From contig BMSM01000023.1 in the NCBI GenBank assembly GCA_014649155.1, forward strand, positions 1 through 64,000: a DNA stretch of 64,000 bases. Direction: 5' to 3'. Every line of letters starts with the position of its first letter. Within the stretch, counting starts at the first letter, position 1. Position numbers and translations under genes: made by a program. This document shows positions 34,968 to 44,900 of the stretch, in pieces. The stretch comes from Streptomyces griseoviridis. GTDB taxonomy: Bacteria; Actinomycetota; Actinomycetes; Streptomycetales; Streptomycetaceae. The notes beneath the pieces were generated by a model. The model did no database searches and was not told where the DNA came from. It saw only the letters and a list, made by a program, of their open reading frames with translations.

Positions 34968-35957
34968 TCAGCCGGGCGGTCGCGCCGCCCGGGCAGTGGT
35001 CCGGCGGCCGGCCGGTCGCCGTTCGAGGCGGGCCGCGCCGTGGGCCAGTGCCCCGTTGACGACGACGAAGACCAGGGCCACCACCAGGTAGCTCTGGATG
35101 ACGGTGTGGTTGAACTCCCCCAGTACCTTGGCCGCGTTGAGCAGTTCGAGGAAGCTGACGACGTAACCGAGGGTCGAGTCCTTCAGCAGCCGCACCGACT
35201 GGCTGACGAGCGCGGGCGCGCTCTGCTGCGCGGCCTGCGGCAGCAGGACCAGCCTGAGGGTCTGGGCGTGGCCGAAGCCCAGCGCCAGGGCGGCCTCCCG
35301 CTGTCCGGCGGGCAGGGCCCGGACAGCGGCCCGGAAGATCTCCGCGAAGACCGCCGCGTTGGTCAGCGCGATGGGCCACACCAACTGCCAGAACAGCGGC
35401 AGCCGCAGGCCCGCCGCGGGCAGGCCGAGCAGGAAGGCGTAGACCAGCAGCAGCAGGGGAACGGCCCGCAGGACCTCCACGTACGTGGCGGCCGGGCGGC
35501 TCAGCCAGCCGGTGCCGCTGAGCCGGGCCAGCGCCAGCAGGATGCCGAGGGGCAGGGCGATCGCCCCGCTGACCAGGGTGACCTGGACGGTGGCCGCCAG
35601 GCTGTCGAGCAGGTAGCGGAGCACCGGCCACTGCCCGAAGAGCCGCCACTTGGCGGGGTCGAGCTGGCCGTGCGCCGCGAACTGGCGCAGCACCCAGGCG
35701 AGCAGGGCCGTGAACAGGACGAGGGAGGCGGCCGTGAGGACCGCGGCACGGCGCCTGGCGCGCGGCCCGGGCTCGTCGAAGAGCCGCAGGTCGTCACCGT
35801 CGATGTGGTCCAGGGCGGCGGAGAGCCGGTGCGGGAGGCGCTGCCGGGTGCCCCGGCCGGCCGCCGTGGTGCCGGACCGCGCGCGGGGCGGGCGGTCCGG
35901 GTACGCGTCCTCGCCGTACAGGTGCTCGGTACGCGGCTCCCGCAGGGACGAGGTCAT
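34968..35957 (-). CDS. Polar amino-acid ABC transporter permease (GluD-like)
   Basis: A 329-aa His/Glu/Gln/Arg-type permease with a hydrophilic N-terminus of about 70 residues and five to six transmembrane segments. The cytoplasmic EAA loop reads LPAGQREAALALGFGHAQTL near 218. The ATG overlaps the stop of the other permease gene by four bases (ATGA at 35954-35957), so the pair is translationally coupled and probably heterodimeric. It is downstream of the binding protein gene. No ATPase gene lies in the operon. Confidence 0.88.
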   Translation of the reverse strand: MTSSLREPRTEHLYGEDAYPDRPPRARSGTTAAGRGTRQRLPHRLSAALDHIDGDDLRLFDEPGPRARRRAAVLTAASLVLFTALLAWVLRQFAAHGQLDPAKWRLFGQWPVLRYLLDSLAATVQVTLVSGAIALPLGILLALARLSGTGWLSRPAATYVEVLRAVPLLLLVYAFLLGLPAAGLRLPLFWQLVWPIALTNAAVFAEIFRAAVRALPAGQREAALALGFGHAQTLRLVLLPQAAQQSAPALVSQSVRLLKDSTLGYVVSFLELLNAAKVLGEFNHTVIQSYLVVALVFVVVNGALAHGAARLERRPAGRRTTARAARPPG

Positions 35958-36601
35958 CGCAGTACCGCCAGTCGTCGTTCGAGAACGGCCGCGGTGCGGC
36001 CGATCGCGAGGGTGAGCAGGACGTAGCACGCGGCGGCGGCGGCGAACGTGAACAGGGGCTGGGCGTACCGCTGGTCGAGCAGCACGGTCTGGCCGGTGAG
36101 TTCCTGGGTGACGCCGACGGCCGCGGCCAGCGAGGAGTTGAGCACCACGGCGATCAGCAGGGACGCCAGCGGCTGGACCGTGGCCCGCAGTGCCTGGGGG
36201 ACGACGACACAGCGCAGTACCTGGCCGAAGGTCAGACCGAGGGCGCGCGCCGCTTCCGTCTGGCCGGGCGGCACCGACCGGACGCCGGCCCGCACGGTCT
36301 CGCAGAGGAACGCCGCCCAGTACAGGCCCATCGCGGTGACGACGGTCCAGAACAGCGAGTAGACGACGCCGATCTCCGGCAGCCCGAACACGAACAGGGT
36401 CAGCAGCACGAGGAGCGGGACGCCGCGCACCGCCGACACGTACAGCGCGGCGAACAGGCGCAGGGGGCGCACCGGGCAGATCCGGCACACGGCGAGCAGC
36501 AGTCCCACGGCGGCGGCGAGCAGGAAGGTGGCGGCGCTGAGGTGCAGGGTGACGAGCAGGCCGTGGGCGAAGACGCCGGGGTGGGAGGTGAGGACGTGCA
36601 C
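35954..36601 (-). CDS. Polar amino-acid ABC transporter permease (GluC-like)
   Basis: A 215-aa permease with about five transmembrane segments and the EAA loop VPPGQTEAARALGLTFGQVL near 110. The N-terminus GLLVTLHLSAATFLLAAAVG is typical of the family. The GTG start is three bases after the stop of the binding-protein gene and the stop overlaps the next permease start, so the three form one tightly packed operon. Confidence 0.88.
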   Translation of the reverse strand: MHVLTSHPGVFAHGLLVTLHLSAATFLLAAAVGLLLAVCRICPVRPLRLFAALYVSAVRGVPLLVLLTLFVFGLPEIGVVYSLFWTVVTAMGLYWAAFLCETVRAGVRSVPPGQTEAARALGLTFGQVLRCVVVPQALRATVQPLASLLIAVVLNSSLAAAVGVTQELTGQTVLLDQRYAQPLFTFAAAAACYVLLTLAIGRTAAVLERRLAVLR

Positions 36602-36604
36602 GGC

Positions 36605-37552
36605 TCAGCCGATGGCGGGCGGGGTGGGCACCGGTCCGGGCACCTGGGTGCCGATGGTGTTCTTCCACAGGGTGGCCCAGGTGCCGTCCGCCTCGATCTT
36701 CCTCAGCCAGTCGTTCACGAACGTCTTGAAGTCGGGCCGGTCGAGCGGGAGGCCGATGCCGTACGGCTGCTCGCCGTAGGTCCCGGCGACCACCTTGACG
36801 TCGGGGTGGGTGCCGGCGTTGCCGGCCAGGACGCCCTGGTCGAGGACGTAGGCGTCGGCGCGGCCCTGGCGCAGGGCCTGGAGGCACTCGGTGTTGGTGT
36901 CGAAGAGCTGGATCTTCGCGGAGGGCACCCGCTCCTCGACGACGGCGGCGGCCGTGGAGCCGGACTGGGTGGTGACCGTCCTGCCCTTCAGGTCGTCGAG
37001 GGAGGCGATGCCCTTCTGGTCCTCGCGGAGCTGGATGCCGAGGCCGTCGACGTAGTAGGGGCCGGCGAAGTTGACGGCCTTCGCCCGTTCGTCGGTGATG
37101 GTGTAGGTGGCGATGACCGCGTCGACGGAGTGGTTCTTCAGCAGCGCCTCGCGGGTGGCGGCGGTGACGTTGACCAGCTTGGTGTCGGGCTTGCCGATGA
37201 TGTACTTCGCCAGCAGCCGGGAGAGGGCGGCGTCGAAGCCCTCGACCTTGCCGGTGGTGGGGTCGAGCTGGGAGAACAGCGCGGCGGTCTGGGTGCCGCC
37301 GACCACCAGGGTGCCGGCCTCCTTGATCTTCGCGGCGGTGGAGCCGGCCGGCATCAGGGACGCGCTCGCGGGCTTCTCGTCGGCGATGAGCCGGTCGATG
37401 GCGCTCGTGTCGGCCTTCTTGCCGGCGGCGGCCGGTGCTCCCGGGACGACCGTGTCCGAGGAGCCGGAGCAGGCGGAGGCCAGGACCAGGGCGGCGGCGG
37501 CCGCCGCGGCGGCCAGCGGGGCGCGTCGGCGCCCGCGTACGGTGCTGAGCAC
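36605..37552 (-). CDS. Glutamate/polar amino-acid-binding lipoprotein (GluB-like)
   Basis: A 315-aa family 3 solute-binding protein. A basic N-terminus and hydrophobic stretch end in the lipobox LASAC, giving a lipidated cysteine near residue 28. The mature part has GTLVVGGTQTAALFSQLDP, KVEGFDAALSRLLAKYI, DAVIATYTITDERAKAVNFA and QPYGIGLPLDRPDFKTFV, all characteristic of GluB/GlnH-like proteins. I chose the GTG at 37552 because GGAG lies eight bases upstream and the signal peptide then starts cleanly; the longer frame to 37600 runs into an inverted repeat. First gene of the importer operon, divergent from the LysR gene. Confidence 0.9.
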   Translation of the reverse strand: MLSTVRGRRRAPLAAAAAAAALVLASACSGSSDTVVPGAPAAAGKKADTSAIDRLIADEKPASASLMPAGSTAAKIKEAGTLVVGGTQTAALFSQLDPTTGKVEGFDAALSRLLAKYIIGKPDTKLVNVTAATREALLKNHSVDAVIATYTITDERAKAVNFAGPYYVDGLGIQLREDQKGIASLDDLKGRTVTTQSGSTAAAVVEERVPSAKIQLFDTNTECLQALRQGRADAYVLDQGVLAGNAGTHPDVKVVAGTYGEQPYGIGLPLDRPDFKTFVNDWLRKIEADGTWATLWKNTIGTQVPGPVPTPPAIG

Positions 37553-37599
37553 GATGGACTCTCCGGGGAGCGAGGGAACGGTTCGACAGGACGGGGGCA

Positions 37600-37639
37600 C
37601 CGGTATCGCCGCCCTGGGTCGCAGTGGCGGCGATACCGG
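37600..37639. promoter_or_regulatory. 14-bp perfect inverted repeat in the importer leader
   Basis: CCGGTATCGCCGCC (37600-37613) and GGCGGCGATACCGG (37626-37639) pair around a 12-base loop, 48-87 bases before the GTG of the binding protein. It could be an operator for the divergent LysR protein or an RNA hairpin in the leader. The rest of the 37553-38007 gap (455 bases) holds a possible small ORF and the LysR promoter. Confidence 0.6.
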
Positions 37640-37802
37640 ACGGACCGGGTGAGCGGGGGAGGTCGCGTCCGGTCCGTGTCTGGGGGCGGGGTGTCCGCCG
37701 GATCGGTACGGAGTCAGCGGCGACGGGCATCCGCGCGCCGCCGGCCGGGCTCCCGTCCCTCGGCGGGGCGGGGGACGCCGTCGGCGGGGGGGGTGCCCGC
37801 GG

Positions 37803-37877
37803 TCACGGTCTCCCGTCGGCCGACGCGCTGCCGGCGCCGGTCTCGGGGACCGCGTCGGTCCGCACCGTACTGGTCAC
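37803..37877 (-). CDS. Possible 24-aa leader peptide
   Basis: A GTG at 37877 has a strong AGGAG five bases upstream (37883-37887) and opens a 24-codon frame, VTSTVRTDAVPETGAGSASA and four more residues, to a TGA at 37803. A GTG overlapping that stop begins another 30-codon frame. It lies about 250 bases upstream of the binding-protein gene in the same direction. The ribosome site is good but the peptide resembles nothing I know, so chance is a real alternative. Confidence 0.3.
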   Translation of the reverse strand: MTSTVRTDAVPETGAGSASADGRP

Positions 37878-37995
37878 GGGAACTCCTGCTGGGGGCGGGG
37901 AGTGGGAGACGAACGGCTCATCTGCACGTGCTATTTGACCGGACCGCGCCGGTGGTGTCCAACGAGGATTTTTTCGCGCTTGCATCAAAGTCGCT

Positions 37996-38001
37996 TATCG
38001 T
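37996..38001 (+). promoter_or_regulatory. -10-like element for a leaderless lysR-type transcript
   Basis: TATCGT (matching TAnnnT) ends six bases before the LysR ATG at 38008, in a locally AT-rich stretch starting with GATTTTTT near 37968. No Shine-Dalgarno sequence precedes the ATG. Together these suggest transcription starts at or next to the A of the ATG. Confidence 0.4.
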
Positions 38002-38007
38002 TCGCCC

Positions 38008-38919
38008 ATGTTGGACATCCACCAACTGAAGGTGCTGACCGAGGTCGCCCGGACAGGTTCCTACACGGCGGCGGCCACCTCGCTCGGATACACCCAGCCC
38101 GCGGTCAGTTACCAGATGCGTCAGCTCCAGCAGGCGGTGGGCACACCGCTCGTGGTGAAGGTGGGGCGGGGGCTGCGGCTCACCGAGACCGGCCGGTCCC
38201 TGGTCCAGCACGCGGACGCCATCTTCTCCGTCCTGCGTGCCGTGGACCAGGAGGTGTCCTCACAGGTGGCACGGGGTGGCGGACTGGTGCGGATGGTGGC
38301 CTTCCAGAGCAGCTGCGTCACTCTCGTCCCGGAACTGGTCGCCCGGTTGCGCCGCCTCCACCCCGAGGTGCGGGTGACGGTGACCCAGGCCGAGCCGGTC
38401 GAGGCACGGCATCTGGTCCGGACCGGTGAGGCCGACCTCGGTCTGCTGTGCAACTGGGAGAACGAGGACCTGCCCGAGGGTGAGGCCACGATGCGGCGGG
38501 TGGAGCTGATGACCGACCGCCGGTGTGTCCTCATGCCCGAGGACGATCCGATGGCCGCCCAGGAGACCGTCGACCTCGCCTCCCTGGCCTCGCGTGACTG
38601 GGTGATGGAGAGTTTCCGTGACCGTTTCCTGGCCGCCTGCACCAATCTGGGGTTCGAACCGCGCATCGTCGCCACCATGGACGACGTCAGTGCCATCCAG
38701 GCCCTGGTCGCCGCCCGGCTCGGCATCAGCCTGGTGAGTGAGATGGCGCTGTCCGCGCATGTGGCGCCCGGCCTGGTGTACCGCCCGTTGCGGCAGTGGC
38801 CGTTGCGGCGCACCTACGCGCTGCTGTGGCCGGACATGGCCTCGGTGCCCGCGGTCATGACGGTGCTGGAGGAGATCCGCGGCATCGCGGCCGGACTGCG
38901 CCGTCCGCCGCCCGGCTGA
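38008..38919 (+). CDS. LysR-family transcriptional regulator
   Basis: A 303-aa LysR-type regulator. The N-terminal winged helix-turn-helix is clear (DIHQLKVLTEVARTGSYTAA, TSLGYTQPAVSYQMRQLQ), followed by the co-inducer-binding domain from about residue 90 (VRMVAFQSSCVTLVPELVAR, ALVAARLGISLVSEMAL). The ATG fits the family's standard N-terminus, although there is no ribosome site upstream. It is divergent from the amino-acid importer operon, the usual arrangement for a LysR protein and its target. Its stop TGA (38917-38919) abuts, with no gap, the stop of the giant gene on the other strand (38920-38922). Confidence 0.9.
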   Translation: MLDIHQLKVLTEVARTGSYTAAATSLGYTQPAVSYQMRQLQQAVGTPLVVKVGRGLRLTETGRSLVQHADAIFSVLRAVDQEVSSQVARGGGLVRMVAFQSSCVTLVPELVARLRRLHPEVRVTVTQAEPVEARHLVRTGEADLGLLCNWENEDLPEGEATMRRVELMTDRRCVLMPEDDPMAAQETVDLASLASRDWVMESFRDRFLAACTNLGFEPRIVATMDDVSAIQALVAARLGISLVSEMALSAHVAPGLVYRPLRQWPLRRTYALLWPDMASVPAVMTVLEEIRGIAAGLRRPPPG

Positions 38920-41900
38920 TCAGGCCGGCGCGTCACCCGGAGGGACGCCGTCCGTCGTCTCCGGGCCGGTGGGGTCACCGTCCGGTCGCGGAAGGCGTGT
39001 CGGGGAACGGTGGCCGCGGCTGCGGGTTCCGGTGGCCGGCTTGGCGAGGTGGCGGCGCGGGACGGGTACGGCACGCGGGGAGGGCGGCGTGGGGCTTCCG
39101 GCCCGCGGGGCGGGCTCGGTCGTCCGCCGGGGGGCCGCCTCGGACGAGGGCGGCGCGGGGGTGGTGCCGCGGTCGGCGGGCGGGGTCTCGGTCGTCCGCA
39201 GGACCACGGTGCCGACCACCCAGCGGGTTCCCCGGGGCCCGACGACCCGCAGCACCGCGAGCGCCCGTATCTGGTGGCTGTGGGCGCCGCGTTCGGCGCC
39301 CGCCAGCGCGGTGCCGAAGCGGAGCACCTCGCGGCGCGGCGCGGTCTGGGTGTGGGTCAGTCCGGCGGTGGTGCGCTGTCCGGTCACCGGCACGGTGGGG
39401 CCGACGCGGTCCGCCGCGGCGGCGTCCAGCGGGACACTGGCACCGAACCCGAGGGCCGGCGAGGTGGTGAGGTCGCCCTGGGAGACGAAACCGTCGGTGG
39501 AGACCTCCAGGTGGTCGACACCGGCGTCGATGCTGTCCGCCTCACCGCGCGGCGCGTACAGCGCCATGTGCACGGAGGTGGCGCTCGTGCCCGGCTGGCC
39601 CAGGAACGGCGCGGTCGCGGCCGGTGACAGCAGCGTCGGACGGCCGCTCCTGGCGAGCTGGGTCAGACGCACCAGCATGCCCTCCGCCGAGGCCGAGAAC
39701 GGCAGGTCGCCCGGCCGGCCCAGCGCGGGGTCGACGGCCCGCAGCGCCTCGGCGAGCTGGGGCAGGGCATCAAGGTGGTAGAGCGCGAACGGTCGCGTGG
39801 GGACCCATGCCGGGCCGGTGAGCAGAGCGCGCAGTTCCGGGGGCACCTCCATGTCGACGGCGGTCTCCCCCGGCCTGGCCACGGGGGGCAGGGCGGGGTC
39901 CGTCCGGTAGACGGCAGGTTCGGCCAGCGCGTCCGACGGCACCGGGGCGGCGGGGGTGTCCGAGCCGTTGAAGTGCAGCACCACGTCCGCGGTGACGTGC
40001 CGGGTGACCTGCTGCACAGGGCGGGGCAGCAGGTCGCGCACGCTCGGCGGCAGCAGCCGTGCCACCTGCCCGACGGCCCGGTCGGCACCGCCGTACAGCA
40101 GCCGCAGGGGCATGCCGGTGAGGAGTTCGTCCATGGCTCGGGCGGAGACGGTCACCTCGAAGCGGTAGGGCACCTCGAACTCGGAGACGTCCTTCATCGT
40201 CCGCTGCCACACGCGCCGTTCGCGGACCGAGGTGGCGGCGTCGGTGGTGCCGGACTGGCGGGTGACCGCGAGGGTCGGCCGGTAGCGGATGCCGTCGTGC
40301 TGCACCACCGGCGAGGCGTCGAGCGTGTCGGAGGTCGTCCGGGTGACCGTCTGCCGGGTGCTGCCGGGGACCGGCAGCGAGCCGCCGGCGCCGCTCGCGT
40401 GGCCGAGGATCGTGTCCAGTCCGGGGTTCCCCGCCGCGCGCCGGCCCCGGACAGCGTCCAGTGCCGTGTCGGGTACGGCCCGCAGGGCGACCTCCACCAG
40501 CATCGGTCCGAGCCAGGAGCGGTGGACGAAGTGGAAGGCGGTGCGGCTGTCCGGTCCGAGGGCGGCGAGCACGCGCATGCCGAGGGACGAGGCGTGTTCG
40601 TTGATGCGGGAGAGGACACCGGGCAGATGGGTCGCCGAGCCCGGCACGGTGACTCCGGGGGCGACCCGTTCGACCAGCTCGCGCACGGTCCCCTCGAACA
40701 CCGAACGGAAGCCGGTCTCCTCCGCCGGCGGACGCACCTCCGTCACGCCTCCGAAGCCGAGGCGACCGCCGCTCGCCGTGAACCAGGAGGGCAGGGCGCG
40801 GTCCCGGGGTGCCGGGTCCGGCTTCGCGGGGAGCGCGTCCGGGGCGAAGTCGGGGTCGTTGGCGAGGTCGTGGTCGCTGAGCAGGAACTCCAGGCCGCCC
40901 GGGACCTCGACGATCCGGGAGTCCTCGAACCGTGGCCGGCCGGCCACCGTGCCGGTCACGACGTTGCGCAGGCCCGCGCGGACCGTGACCTTGTAGGTGA
41001 TGTCGGCGGTGTAGCGGTGTGCGGGGACGTCGTTCTCACTGGTGACCCGGAAGACCGCGGACGTGTCGGTGACCGTGGTGCCTTCGGTGACGGCGCTCCG
41101 GCGTGCGTAGTGGCCGGCCGGCGCGATCGTGCCGGCCCCGTAGTCGGCGGCGAGGGTGACACCCGTCGCGTGAGCGCTGGTGCCGCTGCGGGTGTCGGCG
41201 GCGGCGTCCACCGACTGGACCCACCGTTCGTAGTCCAGGATGCCGGGCCGGGCCAGTTCCCGTACGCCGGACAGATAGCCCTCCACCTCGATGACGACGT
41301 CGGTGCCCGCGAGGACGCCCGAGCCGGCGGTGCCCTCGATGACGTAGCTGTCGTTGAAGATGCGGAAGGCGTTGGCGTTCAGGTGGTGCGGGGACAGCGC
41401 CGTCTCGACGACCTGCCGCGCCACGCTCCCGGGTGTGGTCAGTGGCTCGCCGGCCGCTGACGCGCCCAGCCGGGCGGCGGCGCTCGCCACCGCGGACTGG
41501 ACGGCCCGTCCGGCACCGCCGAGGGCGTCGGCCGCCCAGCGCGCGTACGGCGAGGGGGCGGGGGGCGCCGCGGCGGGTTCCCGGTGTTCCGGGACGGCGT
41601 CGGGCCACGCGCCCGGTACCGGCCGCAGTTCGATGCCCTGGTCCGTCTCCCCGGCGGCCTCCTCCTCGGGGCGCGGCGGACGGCCGGCCGCCGCGAGCAT
41701 GTCGTCGACCGCCGCGCGCAACTGCTCGCTGCCGGCCGCCCGGTCGATGAGCGCGGTCTCGGGCAGTCTGACCGCGTCGTCCCGGAGAGCGGCGTCGGCG
41801 TCCGTGACCGGCCGGGGGCGGCCGGGGGCGGCCGGCCGGCGTTCGTCGGGGTGCTCCAGGGTCCTGTACGTGGGCACCGCGAGGCTGACCCGGCCCTCGG

Positions 41901-44900
41901 CCGGGACCGCCTGCGGGGCCTCGCCGTGGCTGTACGACATCGAGGCGCGGTAGGTGACGGGCAGGGTGTGCACCTGTACGCCGTCGGCGGTGGGGCTGAG
42001 CAGGTAGTACTCGTGCCCGGTGCCCGCGCTGGACCCCGTGGTGGTGGCCGACTGGCGGCTGTACGTGTACTCCGGCGTCAGGCCCTGGAACCACAGGTTG
42101 CCGCGCTGGTCGAAGGGGTTGCTGAGCGATGCCTGGAGACCGCCGCTGAGCACCAGGGGCACCTTGCTGAGCTGCTCGTCGCCGAGCACCGTCGAGCCGG
42201 TGAAGTTGTTCGTCTGCACCGCGGCCAGGTCCCGGTCGTGGGTGACGCCGCCGTGCTCCTGGTCGTCGAGGTAACGGCGTTCCGCGGTGAGGCGGAAGGA
42301 CACCCGCTGGGTGCCGGTGATTCCCGGCAGTTCGAAGACGACGGGGAGTCCGCCGGACGTCATCTCGTCGAAGCCGGCGCGCAGGCCCGTGGCGGAGCGG
42401 ATCTGGTCCAGGGCCCGCTGGTTGTTCAGCCGCTGGAGGTGGACGGCGCCGCTCAGCGGGCCGTGGTACCAGCCGCCGGGGCGGTTGCGGCGGGGCGGAA
42501 GGAACCCGTGGTCGGCGAGCCAGGTCTCCAAGTGGTCGAAGAGCGGCTCGGCCCCCCGCACGGCCAGCGGGGTCACGGTGGCGCCCAGGTCGGTGAGGTG
42601 CAGGATCTCCGGCGGGAGGTGGCGCGGGCGCACGGGCGCGCCGGTGACCGTCTCCAGGGACGGTGCCCGCAGGATCAGCGGGTACGCCTTCCCGGTGGCC
42701 GGCGCGGACCCGGCGGACGGGGTGACCTCCAGCCCGTCGGGCCGGACGAGGGTGACGTCGAACACCACCTGCGTCCTCATCCGCAGCAGGGGGGCGGCGG
42801 TGCGCAGGGAGCGGGAGGTCCGGGCGCTGCCACCGGCGGTCAGGGTGTGGGTGACCTGCTGCTGGAGGGTGCCCTGGGCGGTCAGGGTGAGGCCGGCCGG
42901 TTCCGTTCCGGCCGGGTCCGGGGCGCCGAAGGCGAGGCCGCCGCTGACGCCGAGTCCGAGACCGGCCGCGTTGGTGACCGCCGCGCTGCCGGACATCCGT
43001 ACCGAGCGCAGCACATGGCTCTGCAGGACGACGTTGCGCGTGGCCGGCCCGGCGAGCGTTTCCCCGCCCGGTGTCTGCGAGATCTCCGCCCGCATCCGCA
43101 GCATGCCGATGACGGAGCCGTTCGTGGTGTACAGGGTCGGGGAGCTGAGGTGCCCGCCCGTCATGAGGGGCAGGTTGCCGCGCACCACGCCTTCGTCGAG
43201 GAACTGGCGGAGCTGGTTCAGGGACGCCTCGGAGGCGTCGCCCAGCTCGTGCGCGAACGCGTCCAAAAGGTCGGAGAGGAAGACGTCGGCCTCGGGCATG
43301 GCCTCGGCCGCGAGGAGCGGGACCTCCTCCAGGAGGGTGGGGAGCGGCGCCGGGCGCGGCTGCGCGCCGTCATCCGGCACGGGTTCCATGAGGTGCTGGG
43401 GGAACCAGACGGTCAGCGGGTCCGGGGCGGTCCGCGGGGCGCCCCACTGGTGCGGTGCGGGGGTGCCGGTGACGGCCTGGCGGACCGAGCCGGTGGTGCG
43501 TATCTCCGCGTGCAGGGTGTACTCCACCGGCCAGGACCGCTCACGGCTCTGCAGGATGGCCATCGGCATCACCGTCGCGCTGGTGCTGACGGAGGTCGTG
43601 GTCTGGTTGTGGGTGTAGGTGACCTGCGGGGTCAGGGTCAGCCGGCGGAACCATCCGGTGTGCGCGAAGGGCAGCGTGTGCCCATGGCTGACGGCGAGCG
43701 AGCGCAGGTCGCCGACCGAGTCGGTGGTGCCGGCCTCACTGACGCCGAGCGCCCAGCGCTGGATGTTGACCGGCGGGCCGTCCGGCATCTCCTCGATCCG
43801 CGCGGACACCCGGCGGGGCGTGTCCGTGGTGAAGCGCAGGGCCACCGGGTAGGTGTCGCCGCGGTAGGACGCCCGCAGCGGCAGGCCGTGGGTGCTGAAC
43901 AGCCGCGGCCACTCGCTGCTGAGGCGAGCCGGGGTCAGCTCGGCGCGCAGGGCCCGGCGGAAGGCGGCGTCCTCGCCCCGTCCGGCCTCGACCTGCTCGG
44001 CGATGCGCTCATGCAGCCAGTTCACCGTCCCGTCCGGCACCGGGGCGACGTGGACGAGCCCGAGGGAACCCGGGCGGTCCGTGCCGAACGTGGCGACGGT
44101 GCTGCTGAGCCGCTCTTCGGCGGGGACGGCCGGCGGTGCGGTCTCGGTCAGGTCGGCCACGGACTCGGGCAGCGGGACGGTCAGCGGGTCGGGCGGTGCG
44201 GTGGTGAGCCGGTCGAGGTCGCGCGCGGCCGTCGTCGCCTCGTCCTCCGCGCGGGTGGCGAGCACGGGGTTGCCGGGGGGCTCGCTGTCGGGGTGGTCAC
44301 CGTAGAGCCTGCGGAGCAGCGGGGCGAGCAGCGGTTCGTGCTCGCGGACCCAGTCGGCGCCGTTGTGGCGCGGCCGGCCGGTGTACGGGTCGTGCCCCCG
44401 GTTGGCGCCGAGATAGGCGGTGCTGGTCTGGGCGAAGTACTCCTCGACGCCGGTGGACGCGTAGTTGTCGACCGGGGCGCCCCGGGTGTCCCGGCGTGGG
44501 CCGTCGGCCCACTCGGCGTCGTGGCCCGCGGCCAGCAGCTGCTCGTAGGCGGTCCGGACGAGCGCGCGGTCGGTCTCATCGAGACCGAACAGGTGCACCA
44601 GGTGGGCGAGTTCGTGGGTGACGGTCGAGTAGCCGTCGGGGTGGCCCACGGCTTCCGGCAGGTCCGGGTCCTGGCCGAGCAGGTTCTCCTCGGCCACCAC
44701 GACCAGGCCCGCCCTGGCGTGGGTGACGCCGCGCAGGGTGTCCGTGGGACCGTCGGGCGGGCCGGTCAGGTCCGCGACGCCGGGCAGGTCGGTGAGCCGG
44801 GTGCCGCGCGGCAGTACCAGTACCCGTGCTCCGGAGGCGGCGACGCGTGCGGCCACGTCCCGGTCCCGCAGGACGCGGGTGAACAGGCGCACCAGTTCGT

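Noticed and set aside
34968..37730. Single long minus-strand frame through the whole importer operon
   Set aside because: Only its 3' third is the true permease frame. The rest is out of frame with the clear binding-protein and GluC-like genes.
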